Assembly (NCBI GenBank): GCA_021732045.1
Contig: JAKFWK010000005.1
Location: 62,001-126,000 of the forward strand
DNA length: 64,000 nt
Direction: 5' to 3'
Source of the DNA: Sulfurimonas sp.
Lineage (GTDB): Bacteria; Campylobacterota; Campylobacteria; Campylobacterales; Sulfurimonadaceae
Shown here: in pieces, positions 34,317 through 42,385 of the stretch
Layout of the letters: the number at the start of each line of letters is the position of its first letter
How positions within the stretch are numbered: position 1 is the stretch's first letter
Program-made: the position numbers and the translations under genes
The notes under the pieces: model-generated
What the model saw: only the letters and a program-made list of their open reading frames with translations
Told to the model about the DNA's origin: nothing
Database searches by the model: none

Positions 34317-36412
34317 CTTTTTCTCCAGACACTAACCTCTGCAACACTATGTTGGTATTTTCGTTGCGTCTCTTTTATGACAAACTCCAAATCCTCAACA
34401 TGTAGAAATTCAAAATTTTTCTCCAGTATTTCTTTTAAAGTATTGATGGTTTTAATCTCTCTGCCACTATCATCTTTGTATCCACCGAGCCAAAACGCTT
34501 TTTTAGTGGAACTCTCTTGCCAAGTGTATGGAGATGTCAAGACTAAAATCCCATCACCATTGAGTCTCTCGTGCACGGTATCTAAAAATAGTTTTGGATT
34601 ATAGAGTCTGTCTATAAGATTTTTTGCCAATATCAAATCATAAGAGTTAAAGTTTGGTTTCAAATTACAAGCATCACCTTGCCAAAAAGAGACCCGCTCT
34701 TTTATATTTTCATATCCAAGCTCCTCAATTGTTATTTTTTTGTTTTTGTATAGCTTACCCTCTTGATATGTTCTAAAAGCTATATAGCCATCATTTTTCA
34801 ACTTTGAGCCAACTTGAATAAATCTAACTGAAAAATCAATACCTTCAACTTCTTGAAAACTTTTGGCTAGTTCAAATGTTGCGCGTCCCGTTGCACAACC
34901 CAAATCGAGCGCCTTATTTGTGTTTTTAACAAATCTTGAAGCTATTTTCACGCTCTCTTTTGCAAAATTTTTAACGCCAAAGTATTCATCTCCATACTGA
35001 AATTCACAATATTGCGAGACAAGTTCATCGCTCTCGTAGATGTCGGATTCTACTTTTGTCTTTGCATTTGAGATCACATATCTAAAGCCTGCGTTTTGAT
35101 AAAAATGTTTTCTAAAAGCGTATCTGGAGTGCTTCATGATAAGATTTCCACTACTTGCCCAAGATGAGCCGAGTATAAGTACATGTCTGTTGTCAAAAGT
35201 GGGAATCGAGAAGTCATCATAAGCAGGATGTATCTCAAAGCCGCTAAAACCAAAAATTGGAGTTCTGCTCCACTGCCAAACATTTCCTACAACATCATAT
35301 ATGCCATTAAAATCAAACTCGTTTACAGGACATGAGCTAAAGTAGTGATAAAAATTCAGATTTGCTCTGCTCTCATGAAAATCTGGAATATCTTCTAATT
35401 TTGCATGGTTATAAATCAGTCTATACTCTGCTTCACTCGGTAAAGAGTAGGTTACGCTATCTTTTTCTCCTTTATATCTACAAAAAGCCTCTGCTTCAAG
35501 TGCGTTTACATCTACAGGCCAATCAAGTGGCATCTTGATTTCTCTGCTTAGGGTTCTGTATTTGTAAGTATCGCCACTCTTAACCCAGAATGATGGATGT
35601 TTAGCGCCGCTTATTTTTAAAAACTTTTTGCCCTCGTCATCCCAATATTTGTCATTTTCATATCCACCATCTTCTACAAACGACATATATTCGCCGTTGC
35701 TTACAAGGTATTTTGATACTTGAAATCTTTCTATGTTCTCTTTGTATTGTCCATATTCATTATCCCAGCCATAAAGATTGTGCGACTTCTCTTTTCCTAA
35801 GATTACAGCTCCACTGTTTATCTGAACCATCTCATTTTTTGGAGTTTTTGAGCTGTGAGAGCAGATATTAAACTCATTTACATCTTTTATAAACTCCAAT
35901 GGCATCTGTCTGTGTAACACTAGCGATGTTTCTATGTGAATTCGCTCATGCTCAATTCCCATAAGTATAATCCACATATCACTATCTTGGGTTATTGGCA
36001 AAGTTAGTGGAATGTCCATGATAAGTTCATTTACTAACTCCCTGACTTTTGCTCTATAATCCCTCACATCGGTAACATTTGGCCATTTGATGTTTGTTGA
36101 ATCCATATCATCCCATACCATCTCATCAACACCAACTGCAAATATTGACTCAAATTTAGGATTGATTCTCTCTTTGATTATTCTCATATTTATTAGCTTG
36201 TTTACAAAAAAAGTTGCAGTGTGACCAAAATAAAATATCATTGGATGTCTGGTAATTTCTGATTTTTTATAGAAAACAGTGTCATCTTTTAACAGTTCAA
36301 AAATCTTCTCAAAAATTGAAAATGTATTGTTAAAATAATCTCTAATCTCTTCCCTTTTTGCTTTTGCGTCCGTCCCATCAAGGGTTACTGGGTATAAACT
36401 AAAATTACTCAA
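34313..36412 (-). CDS. ovoA: 5-histidylcysteine sulfoxide synthase / 4-mercaptohistidine N-methyltransferase
   Basis: The 699-residue protein has three domains: an N-terminal DinB-like iron-binding domain, a FGE-sulfatase-like domain (about 190-450; NGIYDVVGNVWQWSRTP) and a C-terminal SAM methyltransferase (about 470-699; DLGCATGRA at 503-511). Iron ligands expected from EgtB/OvoA are H64 (FGHTATFFVNK), H155 and H159 (HERIHIE). OvoA joins histidine and cysteine with oxygen to a sulfoxide; the methyltransferase acts on 5-thiohistidine at the end. Start is TTG with AAAGG upstream. The reaction needs oxygen, so the cell meets at least low oxygen. The fused methyltransferase separates it from EgtB. 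Confidence 0.9.
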   Translation of the reverse strand: MSNFSLYPVTLDGTDAKAKREEIRDYFNNTFSIFEKIFELLKDDTVFYKKSEITRHPMIFYFGHTATFFVNKLINMRIIKERINPKFESIFAVGVDEMVWDDMDSTNIKWPNVTDVRDYRAKVRELVNELIMDIPLTLPITQDSDMWIILMGIEHERIHIETSLVLHRQMPLEFIKDVNEFNICSHSSKTPKNEMVQINSGAVILGKEKSHNLYGWDNEYGQYKENIERFQVSKYLVSNGEYMSFVEDGGYENDKYWDDEGKKFLKISGAKHPSFWVKSGDTYKYRTLSREIKMPLDWPVDVNALEAEAFCRYKGEKDSVTYSLPSEAEYRLIYNHAKLEDIPDFHESRANLNFYHYFSSCPVNEFDFNGIYDVVGNVWQWSRTPIFGFSGFEIHPAYDDFSIPTFDNRHVLILGSSWASSGNLIMKHSRYAFRKHFYQNAGFRYVISNAKTKVESDIYESDELVSQYCEFQYGDEYFGVKNFAKESVKIASRFVKNTNKALDLGCATGRATFELAKSFQEVEGIDFSVRFIQVGSKLKNDGYIAFRTYQEGKLYKNKKITIEELGYENIKERVSFWQGDACNLKPNFNSYDLILAKNLIDRLYNPKLFLDTVHERLNGDGILVLTSPYTWQESSTKKAFWLGGYKDDSGREIKTINTLKEILEKNFEFLHVEDLEFVIKETQRKYQHSVAEVSVWRKR

Positions 36413-36570
36413 AAAATGCCTTTGTGCTTAGTGTGGTTATTATTGTAGCGAATAATTAAGATATTTTTTTAGATTGAAGTACTTGTGAAGCTAAAAAACA
36501 CTCACCAATATCAAACTGCGATTAATCAACAATTTTATATAATTAGCGAACTTTAAAAGAAGAAGAGTTT

Positions 36571-37599
36571 ATGACACCAACAAATAGAGTATTAGAAGCT
36601 ATAGAAGAGATAAAAAAAGGAAAAATGGTCATCATGATTGATGATGAAGATAGAGAAAATGAGGGCGATTTAGTTTACGCATCTGCTTTTTCAACACCAT
36701 CACATGTTAATTTTATGGCTACACACGCAAGAGGTTTGATTTGCGTTGCGCTCAGCAAAGAGATAGCAACCAGACTGAATTTAAATCCCATGGTAAGCTC
36801 AAACACATCATCGTATGAGACGGCTTTTACGGTCTCTGTTGATGCAAGAGGTGCGGCAACTGGAATATCTGCACATGAGAGAGATGACACTATTAAGATT
36901 TTAGCTAACCCAATTAGCCACGCTGATGAGTTAGTTAAACCTGGACATATTTTCCCGTTGATTGCTAAAGATGGTGGAACACTTGTTAGAACTGGACATA
37001 CAGAGGGTTCGGTTGATTTGTGCCGCCTAGCAGGGCTTAGTCAATCATCTGTTATTTGTGAAATTATCAAAGAAGATGGAACAATGGCAAGACGAGATGA
37101 TCTTGATATTTTTGGTGAAACGCACAATCTTAAAACTGTTTTTATTTCTGATATTGTTGAGTATCGACTAGCAAATGAGCGACTTGTTAGTGAGATAAGT
37201 GTTGAGGAGATGGAATTTTTTGGTGTAAAAACTAACAAACATACTTTTAGGGATCACGATGGAGTTGAGCATACAGCCATAGTGTTCGGCAAGGCCGGTG
37301 AAATTGCTAATGTAAGAGTTCACAATATAATCCCCGACATAGAGTTGTTGCTAAATCAGAAAAAATATAACAATTTAATAAATTCAATAGAGTATTTGAA
37401 ACTAAATAGTGGTGTTTTAATCTTCATCAATAAACCAAATCATCACGATAATGCAACAATGAAAGAGTTTGGAATAGGCGCACAAATACTAAAATCACTA
37501 GGTGTTTCGAAGATGAATCTTTTAACCTCAATGAAGCAGGCTGACTTTGTTGGTCTTGGCGGATTTGGTCTTGAAGTTAATGAAATTATAGATATATAA
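36571..37599 (+). CDS. ribB: 3,4-dihydroxy-2-butanone 4-phosphate synthase with degenerate GTP-cyclohydrolase-like tail
   Basis: The 342-residue protein has a full DHBP synthase domain (about 1-205): MVIMIDDEDRENEGDL, TPSHVNFMATHARGLICVALS and the GHTEGSVDLCRLAGL end with DLDIFGE. The remaining 130 residues align in place with GTP cyclohydrolase II, but the zinc-site signature (CxxGD...RCDC) is gone; only VRVHNIIPDIELL is seen where it should be. It makes the four-carbon precursor of riboflavin. The cyclohydrolase step must be done by another enzyme. It lies between the two repeats, opposite in direction to the ovo genes. Confidence 0.87.
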   Translation: MTPTNRVLEAIEEIKKGKMVIMIDDEDRENEGDLVYASAFSTPSHVNFMATHARGLICVALSKEIATRLNLNPMVSSNTSSYETAFTVSVDARGAATGISAHERDDTIKILANPISHADELVKPGHIFPLIAKDGGTLVRTGHTEGSVDLCRLAGLSQSSVICEIIKEDGTMARRDDLDIFGETHNLKTVFISDIVEYRLANERLVSEISVEEMEFFGVKTNKHTFRDHDGVEHTAIVFGKAGEIANVRVHNIIPDIELLLNQKKYNNLINSIEYLKLNSGVLIFINKPNHHDNATMKEFGIGAQILKSLGVSKMNLLTSMKQADFVGLGGFGLEVNEIIDI

Positions 37600-37602
37600 T
37601 TT

Positions 37603-37741
37603 GATGTTACGCACTAAAGTGAACAAGTCCACTTTAGTGGGAGGGACTGCGGTCCCTTCCAACCCCCTAAAGCTACGAAAAACAAGTTTTTCGAGAAATA
37701 CAAAGTGTGTTATGCTCTTTTTTACAAAAGTGCGTAACATC
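37603..37741. repeat. 139-bp MITE-like hairpin repeat, copy 2
   Basis: This copy has perfect 12-bp terminal inverted repeats, GATGTTACGCAC and GTGCGTAACATC. Internal hairpins are a 10-bp stem (37612-37621 with 37630-37639), a 9-bp-class stem around TGCG (37640-37660) and a 7-bp stem GAAAAAC-AA-GTTTTTC. It begins 3 nt after the ribB stop and has the same orientation as copy 1. No transposase is present in the window. Confidence 0.88.
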
Positions 37742-37767
37742 AGAAAATAAAATAGAGTTGGTTGTAG

Positions 37768-38487
37768 ATGAGAGAAATTTTTAGCAGAATAGAAGATGGT
37801 AAAATAGTAAAAATTGAGGTTGTTTTTGGTGCAAAAGAGTATCAAGAGCTTAACCCATGGTTGTTTAGTGTATTTATAAAATATAACTCATTTAATGATT
37901 CTGATGACGGAATAGATGAGTTTTTTGAGACAAAAGAGGCGCTTATAATTGCGCTTGAGCATCAAGACCAAGCACACTTTGTCGGTAACAGACTTGTTGA
38001 TGATTGGAGTGAGCTTTACTTTTACGCACCTGACTCCAAGGGACTTGATATAACAACCATGAAGATTTTAAAATCAAGCGGATATGTTTATGAGAGTAGC
38101 GTTGTAAAAGATGCAAAGTGGGAGTTTTTTGATTTCAATATATTTCCAACAGAATTAGAGATATGCATTATGCAGAGCAACAAAATAGTTGAACTTTTAG
38201 AGGAAGAGGGCGATAATCTCTCGATAGCCAGAGAAGTTGAACATTATGCTTCATTTGATACCCCAACTCAAAAAGATAGGTTTGTAAGAAAAGCACTGGA
38301 CGCTGGATTTGTTTTTAAAGATGATATAAGTAGTGAAGAGTTTGACCATGGTGTGGCACTTACAAAAGAGCACAGTTTAGCGGAAGAGGAACTCTTAGGC
38401 GTCATAGCGGAGATTTTTGCCCTTATAGAAGAAGAGCGAGGTGAATATGAACTTTGGAGTACAACTTTAGCGCAAGAGCTTGAGTAA
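37768..38487 (+). CDS. DUF695-RraB two-domain protein
   Basis: The 239-residue protein has two parts. Residues 1-130 look like DUF695 (WLFSVFIKYNSFNDSDDG, then HFVGNRLVDDWSELYFYA). Residues 137-235 look like RraB, the RNase E regulator (EEEGDNLSIAREVEHYASF, DRFVRKALDAGFV). The combination of both domains in one chain is seen in various bacteria, with unknown function; RNase E is not generally present in Campylobacterota, so an RNase E role is doubtful. It is encoded directly downstream of repeat copy 2 and its stop meets the GTG of the next gene. Confidence 0.75.
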   Translation: MREIFSRIEDGKIVKIEVVFGAKEYQELNPWLFSVFIKYNSFNDSDDGIDEFFETKEALIIALEHQDQAHFVGNRLVDDWSELYFYAPDSKGLDITTMKILKSSGYVYESSVVKDAKWEFFDFNIFPTELEICIMQSNKIVELLEEEGDNLSIAREVEHYASFDTPTQKDRFVRKALDAGFVFKDDISSEEFDHGVALTKEHSLAEEELLGVIAEIFALIEEERGEYELWSTTLAQELE

Positions 38488-40302
38488 GTGAAAAAAATGT
38501 TTGCTATCGCTGGCGTTATAAACTACCTTTTGGTAGCTTTTTTAAACGCCTTTACTGATTTGGGTCATAAAATAATCATTCAAAATACAATCTTCAAAGT
38601 TTACGATGGAAACACGCAGATAGTTCTAACGGCAATCGTAAACGCGCTTATGCTTCTGCCTTTTATACTGATGTTTTCGCCATCTGGTTTTTTATCTGAC
38701 AGATTTGCAAAAAATATCATCATGAAGTATTCTGCACTTTTTGCTGTTGTTATAACGCTAGTCATAACATACTCATATTATCAAGGGTGGTTTCTCTTGG
38801 CGTTTGCTATGACTTTTATGCTTGCACTTCAGAGTGCTCTTTATGGGCCTGCGAAGTATGGATATATAAAAGAGTTGGTTGGCGAAAAGTTTTTAAGTGC
38901 AGGAAATGGCGCAGTTCAGGCGACTACTACGGTTGCTATACTTTGTGGAATTATTTTTTATACGGTGCTTTTTGAGAATTTACTGGGTAATAACTTTACT
39001 TCAAAAGAGGATATATTAAAAGTCATAGCGCCTTTGGGTTGGCTGTTGGCATTAGGTTCTGTTGTTGAATTTTTATTGGCATCTAGACTTCCAAACAAGA
39101 TGGTGGAAGCAAGCAAAAGAGAGTTTAAACTGCTTAGATACATTGGAGGCGCATATTTAAGAAAAAATATGTTGATGATAAGGCGAAAAAAAGAGATTTA
39201 TGACTCTATTGTAGCATTAGCTCTGTTTTGGTCAATATCACAAGTTGTTCTAGCTATTTTTGGAGAATATGCAAAAAGCAATGTTGGCATAACAAATACA
39301 ATAGTGGTGCAAGGTCTTCTCTCACTTGCTATTTTTGGGATAGTTTTTGGTTCAGTTTTAGCTGCAAATCTCTCAAAATATTACATAAATATGGGCTTAT
39401 CGGCACTTAGCGCTATTGGAATTACTATAGTTGTTTTTTTGGTTCCTTTTACAACTTCAACCCCATTTTTAGGTATAGAGTTTATATTTTTTGGGCTTTT
39501 TTCAGGTTTTTTGATGATTCCTTTAAATTCAAAGATACAGCTTTTATCTTCAAATGTTCATCTTGGAACTATACTCGCCGGAAATAACTTTATACAGACT
39601 ATTTTTATGTTTGTTTTTTTAGTTTTGACAACAATTTTTGCATATTTTGGAATGGATGCTAAGATTTTGTTTTATCTTATGGGTATTGTTGGCATATATC
39701 TTAGCTATAGGCTTTTGAGACGATATTTCGTAGCGCTGCTTTGGGCACTTTTGGAGTTAATCCTTAAAACTCGTCATAGCTATAAATATATTGGTTTAGA
39801 AAATATTCCACAAAATAAAGGAGTGCTGCTTATTGGCAATCATGTAAGCTGGATTGATTGGTTTGCTATGCAGTTGCCAATAGAGAGGCGGATAAACTTT
39901 ATGATAGATAGAGATATATACCATTGGAGACTCTTTAATTGGTTGCTTAGAGCAGGAGAGGCTATTCCTATATCGACAAAAGCTGCCAAAGACTCATTTG
40001 AAGAGGCATCTAAAAGACTAAAGAGTGGTAAAGTTGTTGCCATTTTTCCAGAGGGTGGGATAGCTGATAGTTTGGATGTTGGAAAATTTCAAAGAGGTTA
40101 TGAGTTTATAGAGCTTGGAGATGCTGTGATTGTTCCTTTTTATATAGACGGCGTTTTTGGAAGCTTATTTTCAAGATATAAGGGCGAAAGTAGGAGAAAT
40201 TTTTTTACAAAAAGAGAAATTATTGTATACTTTGGCGAACAAATTTCAACAAAAATCGCAGCTGATGAGCTTAGAGAAGTAGTTATAAAATTAAAAAGAT
40301 AA
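38488..40302 (+). CDS. MFS lysophospholipid transporter-like / acyltransferase fusion
   Basis: The 604-residue protein starts with GTG. Residues 1-415 form an LplT-like MFS transporter of about 12 helices (FSPSGFLSDRFAKN, LYGPAKYGYIKE). Residues 415-604 are a PlsC-type acyltransferase with the HX4D motif in GNHVSWIDW (H452, D457) and FPEGGIAD. E. coli Aas has a PlsC domain followed by an acyl-ACP synthetase; here the transporter and acyltransferase are joined and no synthetase is encoded next to them. Likely job: flip lysophospholipid inward and re-acylate it. The acyl donor is unknown. Confidence 0.83.
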   Translation: MKKMFAIAGVINYLLVAFLNAFTDLGHKIIIQNTIFKVYDGNTQIVLTAIVNALMLLPFILMFSPSGFLSDRFAKNIIMKYSALFAVVITLVITYSYYQGWFLLAFAMTFMLALQSALYGPAKYGYIKELVGEKFLSAGNGAVQATTTVAILCGIIFYTVLFENLLGNNFTSKEDILKVIAPLGWLLALGSVVEFLLASRLPNKMVEASKREFKLLRYIGGAYLRKNMLMIRRKKEIYDSIVALALFWSISQVVLAIFGEYAKSNVGITNTIVVQGLLSLAIFGIVFGSVLAANLSKYYINMGLSALSAIGITIVVFLVPFTTSTPFLGIEFIFFGLFSGFLMIPLNSKIQLLSSNVHLGTILAGNNFIQTIFMFVFLVLTTIFAYFGMDAKILFYLMGIVGIYLSYRLLRRYFVALLWALLELILKTRHSYKYIGLENIPQNKGVLLIGNHVSWIDWFAMQLPIERRINFMIDRDIYHWRLFNWLLRAGEAIPISTKAAKDSFEEASKRLKSGKVVAIFPEGGIADSLDVGKFQRGYEFIELGDAVIVPFYIDGVFGSLFSRYKGESRRNFFTKREIIVYFGEQISTKIAADELREVVIKLKR

Positions 40303-40327
40303 TATAAATTTAGGAGATAGACTTTTT

Positions 40328-41512
40328 ATGAGAACAACATTGATAATCGGTGCAGGCGGAGTTAGTAGAGTAGTTGTGTACAAGTGTGTTCAAAACGCTG
40401 ATGTATTTGGAAAGATAGTGTTAGCAAGCAGAAGCATCGGTAGATGTCAAGATATTAAAAATGAACTTCCAGATGCAAATATAGAGATTGCGACAGTTGA
40501 TGCTGATAAAACAGAAGAGGTTATAAAATTAATCAACTCTTGCAAACCAGACATTGTTATAAATGTTGCACTTCCTTACCAAGATTTGGCGATTATGGAC
40601 GCTTGTATTGCTACAAAAACACCATATTTGGACACTGCAAACTATGAGCATCCAGATGAGGCAAAATTTGAGTATAAACTTCAATGGGCAAGAGATGAAA
40701 AGTTTAAAGAAGCTGGAATTATGGGGCTTTTAGGCTCAGGATTTGACCCAGGGGCTACAAATGTTTTTTGTGCCTATGCTCAAAAACACTATTTTGATGA
40801 GATTCATACAATAGATATTTTAGATTGTAATGCAGGAGACCATGGATACGCTTTTGCAACAAACTTTAATCCTGAAATAAATCTTCGCGAAGTCTCTGCA
40901 AAAGGACGCTATTGGGAGAATGGAAAGTGGATAGAGACTGAGCCAATGGAGATAAAGATGGTTTGGGATTATCCTGAAGTTGGAGAAAAAGATAGCTATC
41001 TGCTCTATCATGAAGAGATGGAGTCGTTGGTTTTAAACATCAAAGGGTTAAAGCGAATAAGATTTTTTATGACATTTGGGCAAAGTTATTTAACTCACAT
41101 GAAGTGCTTGGAGAATGTTGGGATGTTAGGGATAGAAGAGGTTGAACACAAGGGCATGAAAATAGTTCCAATGGAGTTTTTAAAAACACTGCTTCCAGAC
41201 CCAGCATCACTTGGCTCTCGTACAAAAGGTAAAACAAATATAGGTGTTGTTGTTGAAGGCATTAAAGATGGCAAAAAAAGAAAGATATATATCTATCAGG
41301 TAAAAGATCATGAGGAGTGTTTTCGTGAAACAAACTCTCAAGGTGTCTCTTACACAACGGGTGTTCCGGCTATGATTGGTGCAAAACTTATGTTAAAGGG
41401 CATCTGGAGTGGTGTCGGAGTGTTTAATATGGAGCAACTTAATCCAGATCCATTTATGCAAGAGATGAACACTCAAGGACTTCCTTGGAAAATTATTGAG
41501 CTAAAAATATAG
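40328..41512 (+). CDS. Carboxy(nor)spermidine dehydrogenase (saccharopine dehydrogenase family)
   Basis: The 394-residue protein has an N-terminal Rossmann fold (TLIIGAGGVSRVVVYKC) and motifs VVINVALPYQD, DTANYEHPDEA and GSGFDPGATNVFC. It resembles carboxynorspermidine/carboxyspermidine dehydrogenases. In the Campylobacterota pathway it condenses putrescine or diaminopropane with aspartate semialdehyde and reduces the imine with NADPH. The decarboxylase NspC is encoded two genes downstream. True saccharopine dehydrogenase is unlikely because of this pairing. An AGGAG ribosome site precedes the ATG. Confidence 0.9.
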   Translation: MRTTLIIGAGGVSRVVVYKCVQNADVFGKIVLASRSIGRCQDIKNELPDANIEIATVDADKTEEVIKLINSCKPDIVINVALPYQDLAIMDACIATKTPYLDTANYEHPDEAKFEYKLQWARDEKFKEAGIMGLLGSGFDPGATNVFCAYAQKHYFDEIHTIDILDCNAGDHGYAFATNFNPEINLREVSAKGRYWENGKWIETEPMEIKMVWDYPEVGEKDSYLLYHEEMESLVLNIKGLKRIRFFMTFGQSYLTHMKCLENVGMLGIEEVEHKGMKIVPMEFLKTLLPDPASLGSRTKGKTNIGVVVEGIKDGKKRKIYIYQVKDHEECFRETNSQGVSYTTGVPAMIGAKLMLKGIWSGVGVFNMEQLNPDPFMQEMNTQGLPWKIIELKI

Positions 41513-41514
41513 TC

Positions 41515-42381
41515 ATGACTTTTAAAAATATCATAACAGACATAGAGTCTTTAGCACCACTTTCAAATACTGCCTTTATGATACAGCAGGTATATAGTTG
41601 TTCAACAGAAAATATAGATATCATAAAGCTTGTAAAAATCATAGAGGATGACGCGGCATTAGCCGCTAATATCTTAAAGATGATAAACGCTCCAATCTTT
41701 GGTTTTTCAAAGAAAATAGCTTCAGTATCACAGGCAGTAACTCTTTTTGGAACAGATATTATTTATGGTTTAGTTCTGAAATACTCAGCACAAGAGCAAC
41801 TAAAAGCAGATACATCCATCTATGGGATTGATAACAAAGTGTTCAATGATGTTTGTCAGCTTCAAAGCAATCTAATGCTTCAGTGGTACTCAAAAATTGA
41901 TTTAAGACATGCTCAACTTATGGCTCCTTTAGCCTTAATTATGGAATCTGGAAAACTTGTTTTAGCCAATGAAGTTATGAGAAGTAATTATGTAAAGAAG
42001 TTTAAGCTTGGATACGCAAAGAGCGATGATATTGCTAAATTTGAGCATGAGATTCTAGGTACAACTACATATTATATTAGTGCAATGTTGTTTGAGCATT
42101 GGAACCTTGAGCCGTTATATGTCAAGATACTAAAAGGTCTTGATTTTGAAACTAATGGTGGTGAAAAAATTGAATCATTTATAAACTCACTCGATGTTAT
42201 CAGAGTAGCTGTAAACTTAAGAAATGTACTAACTAAAAAATCCATAAAAGAAGCGTCTTTGGTTGTTGAAGATCTTGGATTTGATCCTGAGTATTTTATA
42301 AAAGTTGCAAATAGGGTTAGGGCGCAATATGATAAGGTGCTGATAAATAGAATAAAAAATATTAAATTAGAACAAGAGTAG
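41515..42381 (+). CDS. HDOD domain protein
   Basis: The 288-residue protein has an HDOD domain over residues about 8-205. Typical segments are LAANILKMINAPIFGF, VSQAVTLFGTDIIYGL and the later HEILGTTTYYISAMLFEHW. HDOD domains are HD-phosphohydrolase relatives without catalytic metal residues and often work in signalling of motility or stress. No GGDEF, EAL or kinase domain is attached. It lies 2 nt after the carboxyspermidine dehydrogenase gene and almost touches nspC, so it is translated with polyamine enzymes. Its partner is unknown. Confidence 0.82.
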   Translation: MTFKNIITDIESLAPLSNTAFMIQQVYSCSTENIDIIKLVKIIEDDAALAANILKMINAPIFGFSKKIASVSQAVTLFGTDIIYGLVLKYSAQEQLKADTSIYGIDNKVFNDVCQLQSNLMLQWYSKIDLRHAQLMAPLALIMESGKLVLANEVMRSNYVKKFKLGYAKSDDIAKFEHEILGTTTYYISAMLFEHWNLEPLYVKILKGLDFETNGGEKIESFINSLDVIRVAVNLRNVLTKKSIKEASLVVEDLGFDPEYFIKVANRVRAQYDKVLINRIKNIKLEQE

Positions 42382-42385
42382 GGTG

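Noticed and set aside
32987..37741. Compound transposon carrying ovoA, ovoB and ribB
   Set aside because: No transposase, no target-site duplication that I can define, and ribB is a core gene; reported only as repeat-bracketed genes.
37528..37845. Minus-strand open frame of 105 codons across the ribB end, repeat copy 2 and the next gene
   Set aside because: It lies antisense to two real genes and includes the repeat; composition and lack of ribosome site indicate a chance frame.
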